The notes beneath the pieces are model-generated. The model did no database searches. It worked only from the letters and a program-made list of their open reading frames with translations, and had not been told where the DNA came from. The translations under genes were made by a program, and so were the position numbers. A stretch of 10,313 nt of DNA from an uncultured Lachnospiraceae bacterium (lineage in GTDB: Bacteria > Bacillota > Clostridia > Lachnospirales > Lachnospiraceae), in NCBI GenBank assembly GCA_958405355.1, contig CATYEA010000050.1:1-10313 (forward strand), written 5' to 3'. Below, in pieces: positions 1 to 7,215 of this stretch (within the stretch, counting starts at the first letter, position 1; the number at the start of each line of letters is the position of its first letter).

Positions 1-870
1 AAAAAGATATCGGTGACCGACGAGGGAAGCCATGGAAGACGGCAGAAAATTTATATGATTGCCAAGGTGCGCCGGGGCCGCTGTATGACAGTGAAGGAGT
101 TGGCAGAGCTTGTCAGCGAGGCGGCGGAACAGCGGTTTATTCCTGAAAAGGATGGTCCGGAAGTCGTTGGAAAGAAATATGCGGTTTTTGAATTGGTGGA
201 GGATACAAAGTACCGGCTGATCCAGGGAGTGGCCCGACGGCCGAAAGCGGGTGAACCGGTCAGCGGAGACAGCTATGCTTTCATATACCTGGATTCAGGA
301 CAGGTTCTCATGTCTTTGTCCGATGGTATGGGAAGCGGTGAAAAGGCAAAAGAAGAGAGTGAATTAATGATCAATCTCCTGGAACAGATGGTGGATACGG
401 GATTTGCGCGCCGGTCGGCGCTTCGGATGATTAATTCCGTGATGATGTTTCATGGGGACAGGCAGTTGTTTTCTTCGATGGATTTGAGTGTGATCGACCT
501 TTACAGCGGGATTTGTGAATTTATAAAAGTTGGAGCGTCTTCCACGTTTATTAAACGGGGAGAAAAGGTAGAGTGTGTGACCTCCGGTTCCCTGCCGATG
601 GGGGTATTTCCGGAGATGGACTGTGAAGGCTTTTGCAGAAATTTGTTTGATGGAGATGTGATCGTCATGGTGACCGACGGCGTGGTCAATCGTTTCAGCC
701 ATGGTAATGAGACGATATGTGATCTGCTTTCGGAGATGGATCTGACCAATCCGAATGCCATGGCATCGGAGATTTTAAATGAGGCCCTGGACCGGCCGGG
801 CGAAGTGCAGCAGGACGATATGACCGTTCTTGTGTGTACGGTTTGTAAGAAATCAGCGGCTGTGTTATGA
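1..870 (+). CDS. spoIIE: Stage II sporulation protein E, C-terminal part including the PP2C phosphatase domain (5' truncated)
   Basis: SpoIIE is a membrane-anchored PP2C-type serine phosphatase. At the sporulation septum it dephosphorylates the anti-anti-sigma factor SpoIIAA and so releases sigma-F in the forespore. The reading frame is open from base 1, so only the last 289 codons are visible. The N-terminal membrane segments and most of the central regulatory region lie upstream of the window. The GTG at base 13 is internal, not a start. A linker segment containing GRCMTVKELAE leads into the phosphatase core. PP2C metal-site motifs are visible: SGDSY (about 262-276), SDGMGSG (319-339), TDGVV (673-687) and DDMTVLV (about 814-834). 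IDLYSGICEF and KVGASSTFIKRG are typical SpoIIE segments. All expected metal-binding aspartates seem present, so the enzyme should be active. The stop is TGA at 868-870, 37 bp before tilS. Identification is by recognised motifs and gene order, and is firm. Confidence 0.95.
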   Translation, partial: KKISVTDEGSHGRRQKIYMIAKVRRGRCMTVKELAELVSEAAEQRFIPEKDGPEVVGKKYAVFELVEDTKYRLIQGVARRPKAGEPVSGDSYAFIYLDSGQVLMSLSDGMGSGEKAKEESELMINLLEQMVDTGFARRSALRMINSVMMFHGDRQLFSSMDLSVIDLYSGICEFIKVGASSTFIKRGEKVECVTSGSLPMGVFPEMDCEGFCRNLFDGDVIVMVTDGVVNRFSHGNETICDLLSEMDLTNPNAMASEILNEALDRPGEVQQDDMTVLVCTVCKKSAAVL

Positions 871-871
871 T
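843..871 (+). promoter_or_regulatory. Candidate extended -10 promoter for tilS-hpt-ftsH, overlapping the end of spoIIE
   Basis: A TTGTAA -35-like hexamer (843-848) is separated by 17 bp from TATGAT (866-871), which is preceded by TG at 863-864, giving the extended -10 form TGnTATGAT. Transcription would start near 878, about 30 nt before the tilS ATG. The elements overlap the last codons and stop codon of spoIIE. The -35 matches only four of six consensus positions, so this is an inference from sequence. Confidence 0.45.
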
Positions 872-907
872 AGTTTATCGATTGAATATAGAAAAGGAGC
901 GTTGGGA

Positions 908-2380
908 ATGAATAATCTGGTTCAGAAAGTCAGTGAATATATGCAGGAACAGCACATGGTGGAAGACGGTCAGAAAATTGTTGTCGGTGTTTCCGGCGGA
1001 GCGGATTCTATGGGATTGCTTTCCGTGTTGTCCGAATTAGCTGAATATTTTCATTTTTCCCTGGTGGTCGTCCACGTCAATCACGGAATTCGTGGGCAGG
1101 CAGCGGATGCAGACCAGTCCTATGTGGAAAACGTGTGCAGGGAACAGAGTATTCCATGCTATAGTTTCCATGTGGATTTGAAGCGCTTTGCTCAGAAGGA
1201 AGGAATGTCCCAGGAAGAGGCGGGACGTTTCTACAGATACCAATGCTTCGAGAAAGTCCGTAAGGAGGTTTCCGGACATCGGATCGCAGTGGCCCACCAA
1301 CGGGAGGATGCCTGCGAAACGGTATTGTTCAATCTGTTCCGGGGAACAGGCCTGAAGGGATTAGCGGGGATTCCGCCGGTGCGGGATGTGATCATAAGAC
1401 CGCTTTTATGCGTCAGTCGGGAAGAAATTGAGAAATATCTTCAGGAAAAGGGAATTTTGTGGCGGACGGATGAAACGAACTTGACGGATGCTTACACAAG
1501 GAATAAAATACGAAATCATGTCCTGCCGTACATTGAGGAGAATATAAATCCGGCAGCGGGGCAACATATACAGGAAATGGCAGGACTCATCAAAGATATA
1601 TCCGACTATCTGGACCGGCAGGGAGAGGCCGCCTTCGATCAATGTGTGTCGGTGGGGAAAAATCCCATTTGTGCCATACACGGCGAATCTTTCAGGGGAC
1701 TGGATGTGGTCATACAGAGAGAGGTCATACGACGGGCCATTGGTGTGGCTGCCGGGAAGCTAAAAGATGTGGACAGGGAACATGTGGAAATGATACGGGG
1801 GCTTTTGGATAAAAATGTGGGCCGCCGCTGCCATCTGCCTTATCAGCTCCAGGCTGTCCGGACTTATGAGGGTATTTCCATAAAAAGGGAAATGCCCGGC
1901 GAAGAGGGAATATCTTCGGGGATATGTATTGACGTGAAGGTTCCGGGAAATTATACCCTTCCCGGGCCGGGAATTAACGTTGAATTATCTATAAAAGAGT
2001 CCTTTAAAAATGAAGAAATTCCCATAAATCGGTATACGAAATGGTTTGATTATGATAAAATAAAAAATAGTCTGGCGGTGCGGACCAGGGAAAATGGGGA
2101 TTTTATCACATTGGATGGTCAGGGGCACAGAAAGCTTTTAAAACGCTGGATGATCGATGAAAAGATACCCCGCGAGGAGCGGGAAAAGATACTTTTACTG
2201 GCCGATGGCAGTCATATTCTCTGGATTATGGGACATCGGATCAGCGATAACTATAAAGTGACAGACACCACAAAACGGGTGCTGGTCGCAAAGATAAAAG
2301 GAGAAAAGAGCAATGGAAGACAAGATCAAAGTCTTATTGACAGAGGGCGAAGTCGATACCCGGATTCAAGAACTGGGTGA
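908..2380 (+). CDS. tilS: tRNA(Ile)-lysidine synthetase
   Basis: TilS uses ATP and lysine to convert C34 of the CAU-anticodon tRNA-Ile2 to lysidine. This lets the tRNA read AUA and be charged with isoleucine; the gene is usually essential. The 490-residue protein has the PP-loop ATP-binding motif SGGADS at residues 29-34 and VVHVNHGIRG at 54-63. HQREDACETVLFNLFRGTGLKGLAG (about 130-154) corresponds to the family's HHxDDQxET region, and RTDETN...TRNKIRNHVLP lies at 186-207. The C-terminal TilS domain includes RKLLKRWMIDEKIPREER at 408-425. The start is ATG at 908, because AAAGGAG (893-899) lies 8 nt upstream. An in-frame ATG at 830 lies inside spoIIE and lacks such a site. The last 68 bp overlap hpt, giving a polar tail of about 25 residues after the expected domain end. 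In Bacillus subtilis TilS and HprT have been reported to interact and to promote ftsH expression. Confidence 0.96.
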   Translation: MNNLVQKVSEYMQEQHMVEDGQKIVVGVSGGADSMGLLSVLSELAEYFHFSLVVVHVNHGIRGQAADADQSYVENVCREQSIPCYSFHVDLKRFAQKEGMSQEEAGRFYRYQCFEKVRKEVSGHRIAVAHQREDACETVLFNLFRGTGLKGLAGIPPVRDVIIRPLLCVSREEIEKYLQEKGILWRTDETNLTDAYTRNKIRNHVLPYIEENINPAAGQHIQEMAGLIKDISDYLDRQGEAAFDQCVSVGKNPICAIHGESFRGLDVVIQREVIRRAIGVAAGKLKDVDREHVEMIRGLLDKNVGRRCHLPYQLQAVRTYEGISIKREMPGEEGISSGICIDVKVPGNYTLPGPGINVELSIKESFKNEEIPINRYTKWFDYDKIKNSLAVRTRENGDFITLDGQGHRKLLKRWMIDEKIPREEREKILLLADGSHILWIMGHRISDNYKVTDTTKRVLVAKIKGEKSNGRQDQSLIDRGRSRYPDSRTG

Positions 2381-2840
2381 GCAGATCAGTAAGGATTATG
2401 CCGGAGAAAGTGTACACCTGATTTGTGTACTGAAGGGCGGCGTATTTTTCATGTGTGAACTTGCAAAACGGATTTCCGTACCGGTATCCATGGATTTTCT
2501 TTCCGTATCAAGTTATGGAAGCGGAACGGTTTCATCCGGTGCTGTAAAGATTATCAAGGATTTGGATGAGCCGTTGGAAGGCAAAAACGTATTGATCGTG
2601 GAAGATATTATTGATTCGGGAAATACACTCCACTATCTGGTGGAAATTTTATATAAGAGACAGCCGAAAAACATTCGTATCTGTACACTTCTTGACAAAC
2701 CGGACCGCCGTGTGGCAGATGTTCATGTGGACTATACCGGCTTCGTGATTCCAGACGAATTTGTCGTAGGTTATGGTCTGGATTATGATCAGAAATACCG
2801 TAATCTGCCTTTTATCGGATCTGTCGTATTTGATGAATAG
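2313..2840 (+). CDS. hpt: Hypoxanthine (hypoxanthine-guanine) phosphoribosyltransferase
   Basis: This cytoplasmic purine-salvage enzyme transfers the phosphoribosyl group of PRPP to hypoxanthine, and usually guanine, giving IMP or GMP and pyrophosphate. The 175-residue length is normal for bacterial HPRT. The PRPP-binding motif [10 protein letters not shown] spans residues 96-105, with the acidic pair E97-D98 followed by D101. The pyrophosphate loop LKGG is at 40-43 and the flexible-loop SSYG at 66-69. The purine-site region runs from LLDKP (126-130) to [17 protein letters not shown] (150-166). The ATG at 2313 is supported by AAAGGAG at 2297-2303. It lies inside the tilS coding region in another frame, so hpt translation may be coupled to tilS. 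The stop codon at 2838-2840 is part of the ftsH ribosome binding site. In Firmicutes this gene is also called hprT. Confidence 0.96.
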   Translation: MEDKIKVLLTEGEVDTRIQELGEQISKDYAGESVHLICVLKGGVFFMCELAKRISVPVSMDFLSVSSYGSGTVSSGAVKIIKDLDEPLEGKNVLIVEDIIDSGNTLHYLVEILYKRQPKNIRICTLLDKPDRRVADVHVDYTGFVIPDEFVVGYGLDYDQKYRNLPFIGSVVFDE

Positions 2841-2851
2841 GAGGTTGTCAG

Positions 2852-4690
2852 TTGAATAGAAAAAGAGGATTGGGCATCTGGCCGATTATTCTGGTGATTG
2901 TCGTGGCGGCGGTACTGCTCTATGATGGAATGCTCCTGGACCGGGCCGGCAGTTACACCTATCCCCAGTTTCTGGCGGATATACAGAACCGGGCAGATTC
3001 TATAAAAGAGATTGTTATTATTCCGAATGGTGAGGTGCCGACGGGAGCTGTAGAGGTCGAGTGGAATGACGGTACAGTGCTGCGGTGTTATGTGACGGAT
3101 ATTGATGAAGTAAAGTCACTGCTTGTTGAATATGATCTGGATAACTGGTTTGTGACGGATGCAAAGAGAGATTCGTGGATTGAGAAAAATGGGGCTGCGC
3201 TGCTTTTAGGCGCATTATTCCTGGTATTCTTATTTTCCTTTATTAACAGTCAGCAGGGCGGTTCAAATTCCAAGATGATGAATTTTGGAAAGAGCCGTGC
3301 AAAGATGTCGGATGAGACAGCCAAAGAGACGACTTTCAAGAAGGTCGCAGGCCTTGAGGAGGAAAAGGAAGAGCTGCAGGAAGTCGTGGATTTCCTCAGA
3401 AATCCAAAGAGATATACGGAGCTTGGTGCCCGCATTCCAAAGGGCGTTATTCTTGTGGGACCTCCGGGAACTGGTAAGACCCTTCTGGCCAAAGCGGTGG
3501 CCGGTGAAGCGGGTGTGCCATTCTTTAGTATCTCCGGTTCAGACTTTGTAGAAATGTTTGTCGGCGTGGGTGCTTCCCGTGTCCGTGATCTGTTTGAGGA
3601 TGCAAAGAAGCATGCACCATGTATTGTGTTTATTGATGAGATTGATGCGGTAGCCCGCCGTCGAGGTACGGGTATGGGCGGCGGCCATGATGAGAGAGAG
3701 CAGACATTGAACCAGCTTTTGGTGGAAATGGATGGCTTTGGTGTCAACCAGGGAATCATCGTTATGGCGGCAACAAACCGTGTAGATATTTTGGATCCGG
3801 CCATCTTGCGTCCGGGACGTTTCGACAGAAAGGTCGGTATTGGCCGTCCGGATGTGAAGGGACGCCGTGAGATTTTGGATGTTCACACAAAGGGAAAACC
3901 ATTGGGCGATGATGTGGATTTGGATCAGATTGCCCAGACCACGGCTGGATTTACAGGCGCGGATTTGGAAAATCTGATGAATGAAGCGGCTATTATGGCA
4001 GCAAAAGCGCGGCGTGCTTATATTGTTCAGGCAGATATCCAGCAGGCCTTTGTTAAGGTCGGCATTGGTGCGGAGAAAAAGAGCCGTGTTATTTCGGATA
4101 AAGAAAAACGAATCACGGCTTATCACGAAGCCGGACATGCCATTTTATTCCATGTCCTTCCGGATGTGGGACCTGTATATTCGGTTTCCATTATACCGAC
4201 CGGTGTGGGAGCCGCAGGTTATACGATGCCGCTGCCGGAAAAAGATGAGATGTTTTATACAAAGGGCCGGATGATTCAGGATATTATCGTTTCCCTTGGC
4301 GGACGCGTGGCCGAGGAATTGATTTTTGATGATATTACGACCGGAGCAGCTCAGGATATTAAATCAGCAACCCGTACAGCCAGAGCGATGGTTACTCAGT
4401 ACGGTATGTCAGATGCCGTCGGTCTGATCAACTATGGCGGCGATGATGATGAGGTGTTCATTGGCCGGGATTTGGCCCATACGAAGGCTTATGGCGAAAA
4501 TATTGCCACAGTGATCGATCAGGAAGTTAAACGGATCGTGGATGAATGTCACGAGCAGGCCCGACAGATTATTCGGGAAAACAGGGATGTTCTTGAGAGA
4601 TGTGCCCAGCTTCTTCTTGAAAAAGAAAAGATTGGAAGGGAAGAATTTGAGGCTCTCTTTGATGCGGAGGGGACGGTTCCTGAAAATTAA
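2852..4690 (+). CDS. ftsH: ATP-dependent zinc metalloprotease FtsH
   Basis: FtsH is a hexameric membrane AAA+ protease that extracts and degrades misfolded membrane proteins and selected regulators. The 612-residue protein has a first membrane segment at about 9-28, a short extracytoplasmic domain at about 30-110, and a second membrane segment at about 115-131. The AAA domain has Walker A GPPGTGKT (203-210), Walker B VFIDEID (259-265), the FVG pore motif (236-238), and the second region of homology with ATNR (307-310) and ILRPGRFDR (318-326). The zinc protease site is HEAGH (425-429), with D502 in AAQDI as the likely third ligand. The start is TTG at 2852, preceded 7 nt upstream by AGGAGG (2839-2844) that overlaps the hpt stop; no nearby ATG fits as well. 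The unusual start may moderate translation. No feature suggests loss of function. In B. subtilis FtsH degrades SpoIIE and Spo0E, which makes its linkage to spoIIE of interest. Confidence 0.97.
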   Translation: MNRKRGLGIWPIILVIVVAAVLLYDGMLLDRAGSYTYPQFLADIQNRADSIKEIVIIPNGEVPTGAVEVEWNDGTVLRCYVTDIDEVKSLLVEYDLDNWFVTDAKRDSWIEKNGAALLLGALFLVFLFSFINSQQGGSNSKMMNFGKSRAKMSDETAKETTFKKVAGLEEEKEELQEVVDFLRNPKRYTELGARIPKGVILVGPPGTGKTLLAKAVAGEAGVPFFSISGSDFVEMFVGVGASRVRDLFEDAKKHAPCIVFIDEIDAVARRRGTGMGGGHDEREQTLNQLLVEMDGFGVNQGIIVMAATNRVDILDPAILRPGRFDRKVGIGRPDVKGRREILDVHTKGKPLGDDVDLDQIAQTTAGFTGADLENLMNEAAIMAAKARRAYIVQADIQQAFVKVGIGAEKKSRVISDKEKRITAYHEAGHAILFHVLPDVGPVYSVSIIPTGVGAAGYTMPLPEKDEMFYTKGRMIQDIIVSLGGRVAEELIFDDITTGAAQDIKSATRTARAMVTQYGMSDAVGLINYGGDDDEVFIGRDLAHTKAYGENIATVIDQEVKRIVDECHEQARQIIRENRDVLERCAQLLLEKEKIGREEFEALFDAEGTVPEN

Positions 4691-4699
4691 ATGACAGTT

Positions 4700-4736
4700 A
4701 AAGGCGAATTATACAAAATAATTCGCCTTTTTGTTT
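4700..4736 (+). terminator. Rho-independent terminator after ftsH
   Basis: The 11-bp inverted repeat AAAGGCGAATT (4700-4710) and AATTCGCCTTT (4720-4730) is perfect, with a 9-nt loop. It is followed by a T-rich tract, TTGTTTT. It begins 10 bp after the ftsH stop and closes the tilS-hpt-ftsH unit. Confidence 0.9.
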
Positions 4737-4786
4737 TGAGAGTGAATAAAATGACGAAAACCCTATAAAAACTCTTGCATATTGCA

Positions 4787-4848
4787 TAAAAACACATTTA
4801 AAAAAAATTCATGTTTGTTAACATTTATTTTACAGGGGACGCTATAAT
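4787..4848 (+). promoter_or_regulatory. Candidate sigma-A promoter with A/T-rich upstream element in the ftsH-GH13 gap
   Basis: A perfect TATAAT (4843-4848) is preceded by TTAACA (4818-4823), which is one mismatch from TTGACA; the 19-bp spacer is long. Directly upstream, 4787-4809 is almost entirely A and T in runs, like an UP element. Transcription would start near the G at 4856. No protein gene lies between this element and the terminator at 4924-4960. Its likely product is therefore a short RNA, or a terminated leader of the downstream gene. Confidence 0.55.
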
Positions 4849-4855
4849 AAACATC

Positions 4856-4960
4856 GTAAACCCCCCCAATACATTATATAGTTTTTTGTTACACCCCATA
4901 AGAAACAAAAAATACCTTCTCCGAAAAAAGGACAGCAGATCGAAATGGCTGTCCTTTTTT
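4856..4960 (+). ncRNA. Putative small non-coding RNA of about 105 nt with C-rich segments
   Basis: This interval runs from the predicted start of the 4843 promoter to the end of a strong intrinsic terminator, and contains no credible reading frame. It has three C-rich or CU-rich stretches: CCCCCCC (4861-4867), CACCCC (4893-4897 core) and CCTTCTCC (4915-4922). It also contains a weak A/T hairpin, TTTTTTGTT (4882-4890) with AACAAAAAA (4904-4912). C-rich single-stranded segments in Gram-positive small RNAs such as RsaE and FsrA pair with Shine-Dalgarno sequences. CCTTCTCC is an exact complement of GGAGAAGG at 5036-5043, the ribosome binding site of the GH13 gene. I do not recognise it as 6S, SRP, tmRNA, RNase P RNA or a known riboswitch. 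Instead it could be an attenuated leader of the GH13 gene. Its existence is inferred from promoter and terminator layout only. Confidence 0.45.
4924..4960 (+). terminator. Strong Rho-independent terminator upstream of the GH13 gene
   Basis: AAAAAAGGACAGC (4924-4936) and GCTGTCCTTTTTT (4948-4960) form a perfect 13-bp inverted repeat around an 11-nt loop. The G/C-containing core GGACAGC/GCTGTCC is followed by six T residues. Because A residues flank the 5' arm, the element could also terminate transcripts from the opposite strand. It lies 87 bp before the GH13 start and more than 230 bp after the ftsH stop. It is therefore a second, separate terminator, not the end of the ftsH operon. Confidence 0.88.
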
Positions 4961-4981
4961 CATGCCCTGATGCGAGATGTC

Positions 4982-5010
4982 TTGACGGGATTTTAACTTG
5001 CGTTTATTAT
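4982..5010 (+). promoter_or_regulatory. Candidate sigma-A promoter of the GH13 gene
   Basis: TTGACG (4982-4987) and TATTAT (5005-5010) are each one mismatch from consensus and are separated by exactly 17 bp. A second -10-like TATAAT overlaps at 5010-5015, but its spacing to this -35 is 22 bp. The start would be near 5017, leaving a leader of about 30 nt. I looked for a catabolite-responsive (cre) operator here and found no good match. Confidence 0.65.
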
Positions 5011-5047
5011 ATAATATGTGAAAATATAAACGAATGGAGAAGGCGCC

Positions 5048-7156
5048 ATGGATTTTATTATGAAACAGGAAACATGCAGTCAGGCTGAAAAGAGATATTT
5101 ATATTTGAAAAATGTGAAACCGGTTATTTTGAAAGACGCCTTATTTGCTGACGGGACTGCAGAATATGTACAAATGGTCGGTGGGAAAGTGCGTATGCGT
5201 TTTCGTACAGGCAAAAATAATGTAAGTGCGGTTTATTTGTGGGCTGGCAGGGATCGTTTTCCAATGACCAGAGTGGAATCCGCTGGACTTTTTGATTACT
5301 ATCAGGCCGAAGTCGCCTGTCCGGAGGAAGGTTTCAAATATTATTTTGAAGTGACCTCAGGGAAACTATCTTTGTATTACAACAAAAGGGGCGTCCATTG
5401 TGAACATCAGGATTACTATGATTTTAAATTGGTTCCGGGATTCCACACTCCGGATTGGGCAAAAGGGGCAGTATTTTATCAGATTTTCGTAGACCGTTTT
5501 TATAACGGGGATCCATCCAATGATGTGGAGGACAGAGAGTATATTTATATTCAAAAGTATACGAGAAAAGTCGAAGATTGGAACAGTCTGCCGGAAGCCT
5601 ATGATGTCTGTCGATTCTACGGCGGAGATCTGCAGGGTGTCATGGACAAATTGGATTATCTTCAGAATCTTGGAGTGGATGTCATTTATTTGAATCCGAT
5701 TTTTGTATCGCCGTCAAATCATAAGTATGATATCCAGGATTATGATTATGTGGACCCGCATTATGGAAAAATTATTTATGAGTCCGGGGAATGTCTGAAT
5801 GAGGGCGAAACATCCAACGAACATGCTGCCAAGTACATTTCCAGGGTGACAGATAAGGCTAATCTGGAGGCGGGGAATGAATTATTTGCCCGGTTGACCC
5901 GCGAGATTCACCGTCGTGGTATGCGGATCATTCTGGATGGCGTATTTAATCACTGCGGATCGTTCAATAAATGGATGGACAGAGAACGTATTTATGATAA
6001 AAATCCGGATTATGATAAAGGGGCTTATGTCAGCGGAGACAGCCCGTATAGGAATTTCTTTTCATTTCACAGTGAAAACTGGCCGAACAATGGGGATTAT
6101 GACGGCTGGTGGGGACATGAGACGCTTCCTAAATTAAATTACGAAGGTTCCAGGGAACTTTATGAATATATTCTCGGTATTGCCCGGAAATGGCTGTCAC
6201 CGCCGTATAATATTGACGGATGGCGATTGGACGTGGCGGCTGACCTTGGACTGTCACCGGAATTTAATCATCGTTTCTGGAAAGATTTTCGGAAAGCGGT
6301 GAAGGAGATTAATCCGGACGCGCTTATTCTGGCGGAGCATTATGGGGATCCGACACCATGGCTTCAAGGTGATGAGTGGGATACGGTGATGAATTATGAT
6401 GCCTTTATGGAACCAGTGACCTGGATGCTGACGGGGATGGAGAAGCACAGCGATGATTATCGTGCAGATCTGTACGGTAACGCGGATGCCTTTCGCGATG
6501 CCATGATCTATCATATGAGTGCTTTTCAGAATGAATCGTTGTATGTAGCGATGAATGAACTTTCCAATCATGACCATTCCCGGTTTTTGACCCGGACGAA
6601 TCATCGGGTCGGACGGATTGGGACTGTAGGTGCGGAAGCAGCCAGTTTAAACCTTAATTATGGCATTTTCCGGGAGGCGGTACTTCTGCAGATGACTTGG
6701 CCGGGAGCGCCGACGGTCTACTACGGCGATGAGGCCGGAGTTTGCGGCTGGACGGATCCGGATAACCGTCGAACTTATCCGTGGGGTTCGGAGAATAAAG
6801 CATTGATCGATTTTCATCGGGATATCATCCGTATTCATAAGGAAAATGAGGTTTTAAAGACCGGTTCTTATTATTTTCTTGCCGGAGGTTATCAATGGCT
6901 GGCTTTTGGAAGATTTAACCGGAATGATCAGATGGTAACCATCTTAAATAATGATGACCAGGACAAAGAAGTCTGTGTTCCGGTCTGGAAGCTCGGTGTG
7001 GGCGGCGATGATGAAATGGTGACGGTCATGCGGACCAATGAGTCGGGTTATTATACAAATGCCATGACTCATTCCATCGAGCATGGTTATATTCGTATTT
7101 CCATGGAAAGATACAGCGGCCTGCTTTTAAAAGCAAAAAAGAGATACAGACATTAA
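5048..7156 (+). CDS. GH13 alpha-glucan hydrolase, neopullulanase/cyclomaltodextrinase/maltogenic amylase type
   Basis: This GH13 enzyme probably cleaves alpha-1,4 (and perhaps alpha-1,6) bonds in malto-oligosaccharides, cyclodextrins or pullulan fragments inside the cell, since no signal peptide is visible. The 702-residue protein has an N-terminal CBM34-like beta domain (about 35-130) and then the catalytic barrel, which opens with VFYQIFVDRF (142-151). The four GH13 regions are DGVFNH (297-302), GWRLDVAAD (391-399, nucleophile D395), AEH (429-431, acid/base E430) and LSNHD (505-509, stabiliser D509). LPKLN (360-364) corresponds to the fifth conserved region of the oligo-1,6-glucosidase and neopullulanase groups. 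A C-terminal beta domain follows from about 600. Between DPHYG (236-240) and region I there are about 30 more residues than in typical family members. The ATG at 5048 has GGAG 8 nt upstream; M5 is a weaker alternative start. The exact substrate cannot be told from sequence alone. The nearby MalX-like PTS permease fits alpha-glucoside use. Confidence 0.9.
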   Translation: MDFIMKQETCSQAEKRYLYLKNVKPVILKDALFADGTAEYVQMVGGKVRMRFRTGKNNVSAVYLWAGRDRFPMTRVESAGLFDYYQAEVACPEEGFKYYFEVTSGKLSLYYNKRGVHCEHQDYYDFKLVPGFHTPDWAKGAVFYQIFVDRFYNGDPSNDVEDREYIYIQKYTRKVEDWNSLPEAYDVCRFYGGDLQGVMDKLDYLQNLGVDVIYLNPIFVSPSNHKYDIQDYDYVDPHYGKIIYESGECLNEGETSNEHAAKYISRVTDKANLEAGNELFARLTREIHRRGMRIILDGVFNHCGSFNKWMDRERIYDKNPDYDKGAYVSGDSPYRNFFSFHSENWPNNGDYDGWWGHETLPKLNYEGSRELYEYILGIARKWLSPPYNIDGWRLDVAADLGLSPEFNHRFWKDFRKAVKEINPDALILAEHYGDPTPWLQGDEWDTVMNYDAFMEPVTWMLTGMEKHSDDYRADLYGNADAFRDAMIYHMSAFQNESLYVAMNELSNHDHSRFLTRTNHRVGRIGTVGAEAASLNLNYGIFREAVLLQMTWPGAPTVYYGDEAGVCGWTDPDNRRTYPWGSENKALIDFHRDIIRIHKENEVLKTGSYYFLAGGYQWLAFGRFNRNDQMVTILNNDDQDKEVCVPVWKLGVGGDDEMVTVMRTNESGYYTNAMTHSIEHGYIRISMERYSGLLLKAKKRYRH

Positions 7157-7164
7157 AAAAATGC

Positions 7165-7193
7165 TTGCATTTTGGAAAGACATATGCTAAATT
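7165..7193 (+). promoter_or_regulatory. Promoter of the Tyr-Leu tRNA operon
   Basis: TTGCAT (7165-7170) and TAAATT (7188-7193) are 17 bp apart, and a TG at 7185-7186 gives an extended -10. Transcription would start near 7200, about 16 nt before the first tRNA. The -35 lies inside a short inverted repeat, AAAATG/CATTTT (7158-7173). That repeat begins 2 bp after the GH13 stop and is at best a weak terminator for that gene. Confidence 0.6.
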
Positions 7194-7215
7194 AATATAC
7201 TGTCAGGACAATTGT

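Noticed and set aside
830..907. Upstream ATG extending TilS by 26 residues
   Set aside because: It lies inside spoIIE without a ribosome binding site, whereas ATG 908 has AAAGGAG at 8 nt and gives the normal TilS N-terminus.
3539..4138. 199-codon minus-strand frame within ftsH
   Set aside because: It lies wholly antisense to the conserved AAA domain, where codon bias creates long shadow frames. The same reasoning removes the 184-codon minus frame at 3250-3804 and the antisense frames in sstT and the PTS gene.
4811..4996. 61-codon open frame in the ftsH-GH13 gap
   Set aside because: It has no ribosome binding site, begins upstream of the promoter -10 and runs through the strong terminator. 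Its product has no recognisable feature.
4990..5047. Catabolite-responsive (cre) operator before the GH13 gene
   Set aside because: The fragments GCGTTTA and AAACG look like half-sites but cannot be aligned to a full cre consensus without several mismatches.
4737..5047. Mobile element, CRISPR array or riboswitch in the largest gap
   Set aside because: No direct repeats, terminal inverted repeats, transposase remnant or known aptamer core are visible.
7122..7140. Palindrome TGCTTTTAAAAGCA at the end of the GH13 gene as a terminator
   Set aside because: It is within the coding region and followed by A, not T, residues. On the minus strand the T run precedes the hairpin, so it does not fit a terminator either way.
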